Shown piece by piece: positions 16,492-24,788 of a stretch of 40,141 nucleotides of DNA (positions are counted from its first letter, which is position 1; each line of letters begins with the position of its first letter). The stretch covers positions 1 to 40,141 of the forward strand of contig JAJZKO010000005.1 of the NCBI GenBank assembly GCA_021850805.1, in the 5' to 3' direction. Origin of the DNA: Microcaldota archaeon. GTDB lineage: Archaea > Micrarchaeota > Micrarchaeia > Micrarchaeales > CABMGC01. A program made the position numbers and the translations under genes. The notes beneath the pieces are model-generated. The model saw only the letters and a list, made by a program, of their open reading frames with translations, was not told where the DNA came from and did no database searches.

Positions 16492-17617
16492 CTAACCCAT
16501 ACCTGATCTTTCCAGACGCGTTTTTCTTGCGCTCCTTTGTAGATTTTATTATTTCGTATAGCTTATTAGATATTTCCCTTATCCCCTGTTCTATGGAGTA
16601 CCCTTCTGCAGAAGTCGATATGCGGCCCTTGCCGGATAATTCCAGGGATGCGCGGAATAGGTATGTCTTTGCCTTCTCCCTTTTTATATTGATAGTTACG
16701 CGCTCTACTGCCACGCTTGCAAACCTGTCAGCTTTTGCAGCAAGGGAGCCTATCTCGCCTTCTATAAATTCATAATAATCCCGTGTATATCGATCCAGTC
16801 CGGATATCTCTATGTCGGGACTGCTGGAATCTGTGCTTTCGGAGAGATACCTGAAAACATCGGTTATTGTAAGTATACCGACAGGATCAGACCCTTTTGT
16901 TACTACCAGTGATGATATCTTATTGTTTATCATCTTCTTTATTGCCTCGTTTGCAGGAAGCTGGTAACCTATAGTGTACACATTTTTTTCACAGATTGTT
17001 CCGACAGAATTCCTCTGCACGCCTTTGCCATTTCCGTATTCTGGATTTCTGGAATTAGCGTACAGTAAATGGCTTGATATGTTATTCTTAGTCAGAATGC
17101 CATATAGCCTTCCGTTGTCCATGACTATTAGCCTGTTGAGCTTGTTCTCCTCCATGATCTTCCTTGCTGCGCTTACCTGCATCTCTGGAGGAATGCTTAC
17201 AAGCGGATTTGCCATTAATTCCCTGACAGAGAGCTTGCTTACCATTTTTAATGAGAGTATTGCGCGCAACATGTCGGATCTCCTTATTACTCCGGAAACC
17301 GACTTGCCATTGTGGAATGGGAGCGCTTTTGCAGAGTTTTCATACATTGCCTTTATTGTCTCGTCGATGTCCGTATCCGCAGTTACATAAGGCACCTTCC
17401 TTGCAAGTTTGCCAAGCGGATAGCTTTTGCTCACCTGAAACATGCCAATGCCGGAGATATTGCCATACTCCACTGTACCGAAATATGCTCCCTGCTTGGT
17501 TACTATAGCTATTCTGCTGTCCTGCAGTTTTGCCAGGGCCTCTTCAAGAGGAGTTTTGTAATCATACATTGGCACCTTAGATATTAGTTCGCGCGGTATT
17601 TTTTGGAATGCGGGCAT
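16481..17617 (-). CDS. Four-CBS-domain protein with an extra C-terminal domain
   Basis: This 378-aa soluble protein has two CBS pairs, which usually bind adenine nucleotides such as AMP, ATP or S-adenosylmethionine. The repeats run at about 10-60, 70-125, 130-185 and 205-265 (for example VRELMANPLVSIPPEMQVSAARKIM with NRLIVMDNGRLYGILT). A distinct domain at about 285-360 (AVERVTINIKREKAKTYLFR, then GKGRISTSAEGYSIEQGIREI) has an alternating strand pattern and a long helix, recalling the HPF/YfiA ribosome-hibernation fold. That likeness is by eye only. No membrane segment is present. The gene overlaps the class III pilin by 11 bases and so leads the adhesin operon. It could tie pilus expression to energy state, or be an unrelated passenger. 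Confidence 0.9.
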   Translation of the reverse strand: MPAFQKIPRELISKVPMYDYKTPLEEALAKLQDSRIAIVTKQGAYFGTVEYGNISGIGMFQVSKSYPLGKLARKVPYVTADTDIDETIKAMYENSAKALPFHNGKSVSGVIRRSDMLRAILSLKMVSKLSVRELMANPLVSIPPEMQVSAARKIMEENKLNRLIVMDNGRLYGILTKNNISSHLLYANSRNPEYGNGKGVQRNSVGTICEKNVYTIGYQLPANEAIKKMINNKISSLVVTKGSDPVGILTITDVFRYLSESTDSSSPDIEISGLDRYTRDYYEFIEGEIGSLAAKADRFASVAVERVTINIKREKAKTYLFRASLELSGKGRISTSAEGYSIEQGIREISNKLYEIIKSTKERKKNASGKIRYGLDEE

Positions 17618-17631
17618 ATTACCAACCTTTC

Positions 17632-17667
17632 ATTATATTTATATTAACTAGGTGTTATAACTTATAA
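17632..17667. promoter_or_regulatory. A/T-rich bidirectional promoter region
   Basis: This gap holds TATA-like elements for both directions. tttatatta at 17638-17646 is about 30 bases before the tRNA-Cys 5' end. On the minus strand CTTATAAG at 17660-17667 lies about 45 bases before the CBS-gene ATG, and TATAAATATAATG sits closer. It probably drives tRNA-Cys (and perhaps ubiX) one way and the CBS/adhesin operon the other. Confidence 0.4.
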
Positions 17668-17675
17668 GTCCTGCT

Positions 17676-17746
17676 GCCGGGATGGCAGATTGGCCATGCG
17701 GTCGCCTGCAGAGCGACATAGGGGGGTTCGATTCCCTCTCCTGGCT
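17676..17746 (+). tRNA. tRNA-Cys (anticodon GCA)
   Basis: The acceptor arms GCCGGGA and TCCTGGC pair with one G-U, followed by discriminator U, the known identity base for tRNA-Cys. The anticodon stem GTCGC/GCGAC encloses CTGCAGA, giving GCA. The T arm is GGGGG-TTCGATT-CCCTC. It is 71 nt long with a short variable loop. CCA is not encoded and no intron is present. It ends 20 bases before ubiX. Confidence 0.95.
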
Positions 17747-17766
17747 GTATTATTGGGTAAGTCTTT

Positions 17767-18324
17767 ATGAGAGTAGTTGTTGGCATGTCAGGAGGCAGCG
17801 GGCAGGTATACGGCATACGCATACTTGAGTCCCTTAAGGCGCTTGGGCACGAGACGCACCTGATAATGACCAATGCCGCCAGGGAGACTATACGCGTAGA
17901 GACAGATACCACCCCTGAAAAGGTTGAGAAACTTGCTTCTGTGTCTTACAGAATAAAGGACTTCCTTGCACCTATAGCGAGCGGCTCATTCAGGTTTGAG
18001 GCGATGATAATTGCGCCGTGCAGCATGAAGATGCTTGCAGCAATAGCAAACGGCGTATCCTCAGATCTGCTCTCCAGGACCGCCGATGTCGCGTTGAAGG
18101 AGAGAAGGCGCCTGGTGGTAGTTCCTAGGGAGACGCCGCTGAACCTTATACATATACGGAATATGGAGTCCCTAACGCTGGCTGGCGGAGTGATACTCCC
18201 CCCAGAGCCGGCTTTTTATACGAGGCCCAAGAGCATAAGCGAGATCGTTGATTTTATAGCAGGCAGGGCATTGGATCTTGCGGGAATAGAGAATGATATA
18301 TCACCAAGATGGAATGGAATATGA
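17767..18324 (+). CDS. ubiX: UbiX-family flavin prenyltransferase
   Basis: UbiX joins a dimethylallyl group to FMN, making the prenylated flavin that UbiD decarboxylases need. The 185-aa length is normal. The N-terminal flavin loop MRVVVGMSGGSGQVYGIRIL, the central APIASGSFRFEAMIIAPCSMKML (the family's GS-x4-M-x2-PCSM region), and VVVPRETPLNLIHIRNM near the C-terminus all fit. The Rossmann-like fold binds FMN and the subunits usually form dodecamers. It is followed at once by its client, ubiD, with the two genes about one base apart or overlapping. This is strong support for a working pair. Confidence 0.96.
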   Translation: MRVVVGMSGGSGQVYGIRILESLKALGHETHLIMTNAARETIRVETDTTPEKVEKLASVSYRIKDFLAPIASGSFRFEAMIIAPCSMKMLAAIANGVSSDLLSRTADVALKERRRLVVVPRETPLNLIHIRNMESLTLAGGVILPPEPAFYTRPKSISEIVDFIAGRALDLAGIENDISPRWNGI

Positions 18325-18325
18325 C

Positions 18326-19744
18326 ATGGTTGATCTAGTGATAAGCGACCTTAGAGGCTTTTTGGAATATCTCGGTAAGAAGGGTAGGAGGAAGACTATA
18401 AGGCAGGAGGTATCCAGGGACCTTGAGATTACAGAGTTTTCTGATAGGGCATGTAGGGAAAGCCCGAATAGCGCACCGGCCATGTTTTTTGAGGATGTGT
18501 CAGGATTTGATTCGCCGGTCGCAACAAATATCCTTGCTTCTTCGGAGACGCTATCTGAGCTGTTCGGAACTGAACGTATCCTGGGCATGCTTAGAACGCT
18601 ATCTTCTAATGGGGAAAATCTCAGGATTCTTGATGCTGCAAGGGCACTTATCAGTGCAAAGCCGAAAACGATAGGGTTCAGCGGTAAAAATTACGCAAAG
18701 ATTGGCGGATTTGATGAACTTCCCATACTTAAAGTATGGCCAAATGATGCAGGGAGATACATAACACAGCCCATAGTTGTCACGCGCGATCCTGAGGATG
18801 GAAGCCTTAATGCTGGAATATACAGGATGCAGGTCTTTGATAATGAGAGCGCAGGGATGCACTGGCAGGCACAGAAAGGCGGTGCAATGCACTTCGGCAA
18901 ACTTAAGGAAGGGAGCATGAAGGTTACGGTTGCGCTTGGAACTGATCCTTATAATTTATTGTCTGCGATAACACCCCTTCCTGAGGGAATGAACGAGTTC
19001 TCCGCATCGGGTGTATTGAGGGGCAGCAGGAGCTTGCTTGTGAGTAATGGCGAATATCCCCCTGCGCCGGCTAACGCAGAGACATTGTTGTTTGGCAGCG
19101 TGTCTAAAGGGGATTATGCAGTTGAGGGGCCTTTCGGAGATCATACAGGATATTATTCCATACCACAGGAGTATCCTGTCTTCAGGCTCGAGGCGGCATA
19201 TTCAAAGAGAAATGCGATATATCCAGCAAGCATAGTGGGATTCCCGTGGAATGAGGATGCAACAATAGGCCTATTCCTTACAGAGCTTCTTAAGCCTGTG
19301 CTGAAGTCTATGAACAGGTGCATAAGGGATATTTACCTTCCCCCTGAAGGTTTGTTTACAAACACATGCTTCGTTTCTATAAGTAAGAGAGTGCCTGGAG
19401 AGGCGAAGAAGGCAATGTTCTCCCTTCTTGGCTTTGGACAATTGTCCTTCATAAAGATAATGGTGGCCTTTGATGATGACATAGACATACGCGACACGAA
19501 GAAGGTTCTGTGGGCTCTATCTTCCAGAGTGGAGCCTGAGCGCGACATACAGATTATAAAGGGCGCGCCGCTTGATTCCCTGGATCACTCATCAGGAACT
19601 GTGAATTTCGGCTCCAAGGTACTCATTGATGCTACAAGGAAGGGAAAGGAGGAAGGATACTACAGGGACTGGCCTGACGTAATATCAATGAGTGACGAGA
19701 TAAAGAAAAGGGTTGACAAAAAATGGAATTCCGCGATGCGCTAA
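18326..19744 (+). CDS. ubiD: UbiD-family prenyl-FMN-dependent decarboxylase
   Basis: UbiD-family enzymes remove a carboxyl group from aromatic or alpha,beta-unsaturated acids using prenylated FMN. With the ATG at 18326, one base past the ubiX stop, the protein is 472 aa and begins MVDLVISDLRGFLEYLGKKG, aligning with known N-termini; ATG at 18293 or 18314 would overlap ubiX. Family signatures include YRMQVFDNESAGMHWQAQKG, VALGTDPYNLLSAITPLPEG, and the catalytic-region stretch EGPFGDHTGYYS. With the UbiA-type prenyltransferase downstream, a role in quinone ring decarboxylation (like MqnL of the futalosine route) is likely. The archaeal anhydromevalonate-phosphate decarboxylase is another UbiD member and remains an alternative. 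Confidence 0.94.
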   Translation: MVDLVISDLRGFLEYLGKKGRRKTIRQEVSRDLEITEFSDRACRESPNSAPAMFFEDVSGFDSPVATNILASSETLSELFGTERILGMLRTLSSNGENLRILDAARALISAKPKTIGFSGKNYAKIGGFDELPILKVWPNDAGRYITQPIVVTRDPEDGSLNAGIYRMQVFDNESAGMHWQAQKGGAMHFGKLKEGSMKVTVALGTDPYNLLSAITPLPEGMNEFSASGVLRGSRSLLVSNGEYPPAPANAETLLFGSVSKGDYAVEGPFGDHTGYYSIPQEYPVFRLEAAYSKRNAIYPASIVGFPWNEDATIGLFLTELLKPVLKSMNRCIRDIYLPPEGLFTNTCFVSISKRVPGEAKKAMFSLLGFGQLSFIKIMVAFDDDIDIRDTKKVLWALSSRVEPERDIQIIKGAPLDSLDHSSGTVNFGSKVLIDATRKGKEEGYYRDWPDVISMSDEIKKRVDKKWNSAMR

Positions 19745-20574
19745 GGAGTGTTGAAGAGCTCTTTGTGCTTGAGTTCACAATCTTCAACTTGTCGCTTGTT
19801 TACATAGGAATGCTTTTCGCATACGGGCTTGACCTTTACAAGGTTTTCTTCATTACAGCCGCATTCCTCACTGCGAGGCCGGCAGGTTTGCTGATAAACA
19901 GGTACATAGGAAGGGACCTGGATGTCAAGAACAGAAAAAAGAGGGGCATGGCAAGCCTGAAGATACCTAAGGGATATCTTCTTCTTGTGGCTTTTGCGTT
20001 CTCTGTGCTATTCATTTTCTGCGCTTATATTCTGAATCCTCTTGCCTTGGCTCTTTCGCCCTTGGTTCTTGCGCTCTTCGTGATTGACCCAATATCTAAA
20101 AGGCATACTAAGAACAGGCACTTTGTAGTAGGTTTTATAGAGGGCGGATCTGTAATAGCCGGTTATATCGGGGCAGCTGGTGCATTCCCCCCGTTCGCAG
20201 CGCTCTATGTCTTGTGGGCGGCAATAGTCTTTGTCGGAGGAGGCGGCGACATGCTCTTTACGATAATACACGTGGATTTTGACAGGAAGAATAACCTCAG
20301 GACATACCCATCAAGGTATGGCGCAGAAAAGACGCTCAGCTACTCACTTCTTTTTCATTCTATAGGGGGCCTTCTCATAATCCTTTTCGGATACCTGAGC
20401 GGCTCCTTGATAATCCTTGGAGGCTCGTTTCTGGCTGCGGCTGCCCTTATGCTGGAGCATCTTAAGGTTGATGTTAAGAACGACAAGAAGGTCTGGAGAA
20501 AATTTGCACTTTACAATGCGCTGACTGTTATCGTCCTTCTTTTCTCCGTTGCTGTATCCAAGCTTGCCATGTGA
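19723..20574 (+). CDS. UbiA-family membrane prenyltransferase (quinone-type)
   Basis: This 283-aa integral membrane enzyme moves a polyprenyl chain to an aromatic acceptor. The first aspartate-rich motif is NRYIGRDLDVKNRKKRG (Asn59, Asp65, Asp67). The second is GGGDMLFTIIHVDFDRKNNL (Asp176, Asp185, Asp187), followed by SRYG. The D-x-D-F-D-R-K pattern resembles the UbiA/MqnP quinone group more than archaeal lipid DGGGP synthases. Eight or nine hydrophobic spans are visible. It overlaps ubiD by 22 bases, so the three genes are translated together. Prenylation and decarboxylation are adjacent late steps in menaquinone synthesis. The rest of that pathway is not in this window. Confidence 0.9.
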   Translation: MEFRDALRSVEELFVLEFTIFNLSLVYIGMLFAYGLDLYKVFFITAAFLTARPAGLLINRYIGRDLDVKNRKKRGMASLKIPKGYLLLVAFAFSVLFIFCAYILNPLALALSPLVLALFVIDPISKRHTKNRHFVVGFIEGGSVIAGYIGAAGAFPPFAALYVLWAAIVFVGGGGDMLFTIIHVDFDRKNNLRTYPSRYGAEKTLSYSLLFHSIGGLLIILFGYLSGSLIILGGSFLAAAALMLEHLKVDVKNDKKVWRKFALYNALTVIVLLFSVAVSKLAM

Positions 20575-20578
20575 TAAA

Positions 20579-21703
20579 ATGAAGATAGCTTTCGTTTACG
20601 ATGTTCCCTATCCGTGGCATGTTGGCGGGATAGAGATGGGCAACTACAATGAAGCGAAGGAACTCGCGAAGGAGAACGAAGTGCACTTTTTTACAATGCA
20701 ATGGCCAGGCATGGAGAAGGAATTTGAAAAGAATGGGATACGGTACCATGCTTTCCATAAGGTAAACGACAGCAAGATATACAGGCACGGAAGGCGATCG
20801 ATAAGGGAGGCTCTCCTGTTCTCATTGTCAATGGTTAGGTTATTCACTATGAGATTCGACGTAATAATAGCCAACCATTTCCCTATACTGCATTTGCCGC
20901 TTGTAAAGCTTTATTGCAGGTTATACAACTGCAAGCTTGTGATAGAGGTTGCGGAGGTGTGGGAATCCGGATACTGGATGAAGTATCTTCATTCAAATTC
21001 CGGGTTTCTCGCATACGTATATTCTAGGTTCCTAATTAAAGGTGCGGATCTTTACATTGCAATATCCTCTACCACAAAGAAAGAGATGAGGAAGATAGGC
21101 ATAGATAGTTCAAGGATAAGGACATTCATACCGATTGTAGACATGAATGAGATAAACTCTGTCAGGCATTCTGGAAAGGAAAGGCTCGTAATGTTCGCTG
21201 GAAGGCTGGTGAAGGAGAAGAGGCTTGATATATGGGTTAGAGTATTTGCAAAGGCCTACGAGAAAGACAGCAGCATTAGGGGAGAGATAGTAGGCACAGG
21301 TCCTGAGAGGGATGAGATATTGGGCATTATTAAGGAGATGAAGCTGGAAAAGGCGATTAAGGTAATTAAGCCTTTCGATGATAAGGCTCTGCTCTATAGG
21401 AAGATGTCCGAAGCCTCGGTATTCATGAATACATCCGAGAGGGAGGGCCTGAGCATAGTCTCGATAGAAAGCGTGGCTCTTGGCACACCTGTTATAATAC
21501 CGGATTATTCGCCAATACCGCCAGAAGTGCGCAGGCTGTGCATCGTTGATAAGACAGAGAATTTGCATGAGCGCATCCTTGAGGTAATTAAAGGGAAGGG
21601 AAAGGCCGGGCTGAGACCTGCCAGCATTGAAGCCTTTTCAGTCTCGAGCGTGCTTCCTTTCTACAGAAAGGAATTCAAGAGGCTTGGGCTGGAGGGCAGG
21701 TAG
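20579..21703 (+). CDS. GT4-family glycosyltransferase
   Basis: This is a retaining, GT-B fold glycosyltransferase of the GT4 (group 1) family (374 aa), acting on cell-envelope or secreted glycans with a nucleotide-sugar donor. The N-terminal Rossmann domain opens MKIAFVYDVPYPWHVGGIEM, with the usual Gly-rich acceptor loop. The C-terminal domain carries RLVMFAGRLVKEKRLDIWVR and the E-x7-E donor motif in SEREGLSIVSIESVALGTPVI. The ATG at 20579 follows the ubiA stop by a few bases; the upstream in-frame ATG lies inside ubiA and was not used. It is soluble or peripherally bound. It follows the ubiXDA genes closely and may only share their transcript. Confidence 0.93.
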   Translation: MKIAFVYDVPYPWHVGGIEMGNYNEAKELAKENEVHFFTMQWPGMEKEFEKNGIRYHAFHKVNDSKIYRHGRRSIREALLFSLSMVRLFTMRFDVIIANHFPILHLPLVKLYCRLYNCKLVIEVAEVWESGYWMKYLHSNSGFLAYVYSRFLIKGADLYIAISSTTKKEMRKIGIDSSRIRTFIPIVDMNEINSVRHSGKERLVMFAGRLVKEKRLDIWVRVFAKAYEKDSSIRGEIVGTGPERDEILGIIKEMKLEKAIKVIKPFDDKALLYRKMSEASVFMNTSEREGLSIVSIESVALGTPVIIPDYSPIPPEVRRLCIVDKTENLHERILEVIKGKGKAGLRPASIEAFSVSSVLPFYRKEFKRLGLEGR

Positions 21704-21708
21704 CAGCC

Positions 21709-23154
21709 TTACTGCAGTTTCTCGTAACTCTCTGCTGCACCTAAAGGAGTGAGCTGTATAAACCTTCCATTTTTGTAGAGCTCCTGCAGATTCGATGCGC
21801 CGCAGTAACTCATCCCGGATCTTAATCCACCTACAAGCTGTGTGACTACATCCTTTACCGACCCTATATGCGGCACTGATGATTCAACCCCTTCCGGAAC
21901 TATCTGGGATATGTCCTCTGGATTTATATCCATGTTATCAAGCTGCTTGCGGGATATGTTAGCTCCAAGCGAGGCCATGCCCCTGTAGGCCTTGTACTTT
22001 ATCCCTTTGCGCTGTATGAAGTAGCCAGGGCTCTCATCGGTACCCGCAAATAGGCTGCCTATCATCACTGTTGAGGCGCCTCCGACTATTGCTTTTGTAA
22101 CATCCCCGGGATTGCGTATGCCCCCGTCCGCTATTACAGGAATGCCTTCTTCACGTGCCGCCTCGGCGCACCAGATCACAGCTGTAAGCTGCGGAACGCC
22201 TGCACCTGTCACCAGCCTTGTGCTGCACGCCGCTCCAGGGCCTATGCCCACCTTTACGGCATCTGCACCTGCAGCTATAAGATCCCTGGTCCCTTCCGGG
22301 GTTGCAACATTGCCTATAACCAACTGGACTGAGGGAAATTCCCTTTTTATAGCTTTTGCCGAGGAGATTACGCTTTCAGAGTGACCGTGTGCGACGTCAA
22401 GAACAAGCACGTCCGCTTCTGCTTCAAGAAGCGCGTCTGCACGCTCCATGTAGTCGCCTTTTATGCCTATTGCTGCACCCACGAGTAAACGCCCCTTGCC
22501 ATCCTTCGCAGCTATGTCGTGCTTCAGGACCCTCTCTGCATCCTTCGCGGTTACAAGACCTACAAGCCTGTCCATTGAGTCCACTATGGGCAGCTTCTCC
22601 ACCTTGTGACTTGCAAGAAGCTCTGCCGCTTTGTCTATTGATATGCCTTTCTTTCCTGTTACCAGCCTTTTGCGCGGAGTCATGAGATCCCTTACGCGTT
22701 CGTTGCCTGCTGCAAACTTCATATCCCTCCCTGATAGTATACCAAGCAGCTTCCCGCCGTTGCCTGCGACTATGAGCCCGCTTACCCCGTTCTTCTCAAC
22801 AAGTTCGCGGGCTTCGTTTATGGTACTCTCTGGCCTTATGGTGTATGGGTTTTCTATGAGATACCCCTCTGCCCTCTTCGCTTTTGCAACCTCTTCCTTC
22901 TGCCTCTCTATGTGCATGAAGCGATGTATTATGCCTATCCCGCCCAATCTGGCTATGGCTATGGCCATATGCGACTCGGTGACAGAATCCATGTTTGCAG
23001 TGATTATGGGTATGTTAAGTTTTACCTTCTTGGTTAGGTAAGTTCTTGTATCCGCATCTTTTCTAGATGCAACTTTTGACTTGAGAGGGAGAAGAAGGAC
23101 ATCGTTGTAGGACAAACCGCCTATAATTTTTCCGGTTTCTATTTTTGTTGCCAT
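21709..23154 (-). CDS. guaB: Inosine-5'-monophosphate dehydrogenase
   Basis: GuaB oxidises IMP to XMP with NAD+, the committing step of GMP synthesis. The 481-aa length and layout are standard. The barrel starts [17 protein letters not shown]; a CBS pair is inserted at about 100-215. The catalytic loop [12 protein letters not shown] contains the active-site Cys310. Further signs are the [14 protein letters not shown] phosphate-binding segment and the mobile flap/YRGMASLG region. It is convergent with the glycosyltransferase across a 5-base gap. It stands alone on the minus strand, with its start 166 bases from the divergent padR gene. Confidence 0.98.
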   Translation of the reverse strand: MATKIETGKIIGGLSYNDVLLLPLKSKVASRKDADTRTYLTKKVKLNIPIITANMDSVTESHMAIAIARLGGIGIIHRFMHIERQKEEVAKAKRAEGYLIENPYTIRPESTINEARELVEKNGVSGLIVAGNGGKLLGILSGRDMKFAAGNERVRDLMTPRKRLVTGKKGISIDKAAELLASHKVEKLPIVDSMDRLVGLVTAKDAERVLKHDIAAKDGKGRLLVGAAIGIKGDYMERADALLEAEADVLVLDVAHGHSESVISSAKAIKREFPSVQLVIGNVATPEGTRDLIAAGADAVKVGIGPGAACSTRLVTGAGVPQLTAVIWCAEAAREEGIPVIADGGIRNPGDVTKAIVGGASTVMIGSLFAGTDESPGYFIQRKGIKYKAYRGMASLGANISRKQLDNMDINPEDISQIVPEGVESSVPHIGSVKDVVTQLVGGLRSGMSYCGASNLQELYKNGRFIQLTPLGAAESYEKLQ

Positions 23155-23256
23155 GCTACCATATGCCTTTTGTAAAAAAGCATTATATGTTTTACTAATT
23201 GCGCTGCGGAGACATCAGTGTGAGGCAAAGCTTATAATACTTGCATGAGGATATTA

Positions 23257-23270
23257 GTTTAACTTTAAAC
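23257..23270. promoter_or_regulatory. Perfect palindrome, candidate PadR operator or core promoter
   Basis: GTTTAA-CT-TTAAAC is a perfect inverted repeat of 6-bp arms, about 50 bases before the padR start and about 100 bases from the divergent guaB start. PadR proteins bind short inverted repeats and often repress their own operon. The sequence also looks like a TATA region, so a regulator bound here would block TBP. Confidence 0.35.
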
Positions 23271-23320
23271 CTTATTCCGACTTTATTTGCTTTAATCTGA
23301 AACTACATGGTCGCATTGTT

Positions 23321-23719
23321 ATGCAATCTCATAAAAACCTTAGGATGGTTGCGAAGAAGGCTGATTGCGAATTTATGGACTTGAAGATGCGCAGGAGGAT
23401 AGTAAGCCTTGCCCTCAGGTTCATGATCCTGGAAAGGATAATGAATGGGGACGCGTACCCTTACGAGATATTCAAATCCATGTATAGCAATAAACGGCTG
23501 GCAGCGCATTTCAAAAATGAGAAGGAGGAGATAAAGAACATGGTATATAACAATCTTTCTTCGCTTGAGAGAGGAGGCTATATATCGCAGAAGGCTTCTT
23601 CCGGGAAGAGAGAGAACAGAAAGTATTATGTAATAACCACGAAGGGCCGCGAAGCTGTTGACAGGAAGATGAAGATGATGCTTTCTTTCATAAAAGAGCT
23701 TTATGAGGTAGTTTCTTGA
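23321..23719 (+). CDS. PadR-family transcriptional regulator
   Basis: This 132-aa protein is a small winged-helix regulator. An N-terminal basic stretch is followed by a helix-turn-helix at about 30-85 (LRFMILERIMNGDAYPYEIFKSMYS, then NNLSSLERGGYISQKA). The wing is SGKRENRKYYVITTKGREAV, the PadR signature of a Tyr-rich strand before the last helix. A C-terminal helix (MMLSFIKELYEV) would form the dimer. ATG codons at 23345 and 23378 are possible shorter starts. It lies 73 bases before an ABC exporter pair, a common arrangement in which the PadR protein represses the pump until a toxic compound binds. Confidence 0.88.
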   Translation: MQSHKNLRMVAKKADCEFMDLKMRRRIVSLALRFMILERIMNGDAYPYEIFKSMYSNKRLAAHFKNEKEEIKNMVYNNLSSLERGGYISQKASSGKRENRKYYVITTKGREAVDRKMKMMLSFIKELYEVVS

Positions 23720-23792
23720 GCATGCATAATAATTCAGTAGTAAAGCTTGCAGGTGTGGTTAAGGCATTATGCAGGTTTAATGGTGGCAGTTG

Positions 23793-24782
23793 ATGGCTGA
23801 CGAGTATGCAGTGAGTATAGAAAACGTGGTCAAAAAATTTGGAGACTTTACTGCAGTCAATGGCGTGAACCTGAAGATTAAAAAGGGGGAGATATTTGGG
23901 CTCTTAGGGCCGAATGGGGCCGGAAAGAGCACTACCATAAGCATGCTTCTCGGGCTGCTGCAGCCCACATCAGGTAGGATTTTGATAAATGGGGTGGATA
24001 TGAGTGGAGACCCTGTGCGGGCAAGGACGCATATAGGAGTAGTGACACAGGAAACCGTGGTTGAGCCAGAACTGACGGCAGAGCAGAATCTCATGATATT
24101 CGGAAAGCTTTATCATATACCGGGATCGGAGTTGCAGGAGAGAATAGAATTTGCCCTGGAGCTCTCTGACCTTGTCCAATTCAGGAAAGCATATGCAGGA
24201 ACATTCTCTGGAGGAATGAAGAGGAGGCTAGAGGTGGCGAAATCTCTCATGCACACTCCTGAGATAATACTGCTTGACGAACCAACGACGGGGCTTGATG
24301 TGCAGAACAGGGCACAGATATGGAACCTGCTGCGAGACATAAACAAGAAGCAGGGAGTAACAGTTCTCATGACAACCCAGTACCTTGAGGAGGCGGATCA
24401 GCTCTGCGACAGGATAGGGATAATAGACCATGGAAAGCTGATAGCGCTCGGAACGCCAGATGAGCTTAGGAAGAACATGGGTCTTACAAACGTAATAGAG
24501 ATAACCGCTGACAAGGACGATCTTCAAAGAGTGGCTGGCATATTCAAGAAGGTGGGGCTGGAGCCTACCATACTTAACAGCAAGGTCACGGCACCTGGAG
24601 GAAGCGGTGCGACAAAGAAGATAGAATCGCTGTTATCCGCAATGTCCGCTGCAAAAATAAACGTGCGCAATGTAAGCATGCATGAACCTACAATAGACGA
24701 TGTTTTCCTGAAACTTACAGGTTCAGAGGCAAGAGATACCTCAGGAGAATACAAGGGACGGCAGCTTCTTAGCAGGAGGTAG
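23793..24782 (+). CDS. ABC exporter ATP-binding protein (DrrA/NatA type)
   Basis: This is the ATPase subunit of an ABC-2-type exporter, 329 aa. Intact motifs are Walker A GLLGPNGAGKST, Q-loop GVVTQETVVEP, signature FSGGMKRRLEV, Walker B IILLDEPTTGLD and the switch His in MTTQYLEEADQLCD. The C-terminal 90 residues (about 235-325) form the extension typical of the DrrA/CcmA/NatA group. ATG at 23793 has GGTGG in front; an in-frame TTG immediately before it was not used. The permease follows after 6 bases and PadR precedes. Drug, lipid or surface-polymer export is possible; the cargo cannot be read from sequence. Confidence 0.95.
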   Translation: MADEYAVSIENVVKKFGDFTAVNGVNLKIKKGEIFGLLGPNGAGKSTTISMLLGLLQPTSGRILINGVDMSGDPVRARTHIGVVTQETVVEPELTAEQNLMIFGKLYHIPGSELQERIEFALELSDLVQFRKAYAGTFSGGMKRRLEVAKSLMHTPEIILLDEPTTGLDVQNRAQIWNLLRDINKKQGVTVLMTTQYLEEADQLCDRIGIIDHGKLIALGTPDELRKNMGLTNVIEITADKDDLQRVAGIFKKVGLEPTILNSKVTAPGGSGATKKIESLLSAMSAAKINVRNVSMHEPTIDDVFLKLTGSEARDTSGEYKGRQLLSRR

Positions 24783-24788
24783 ATAAGA

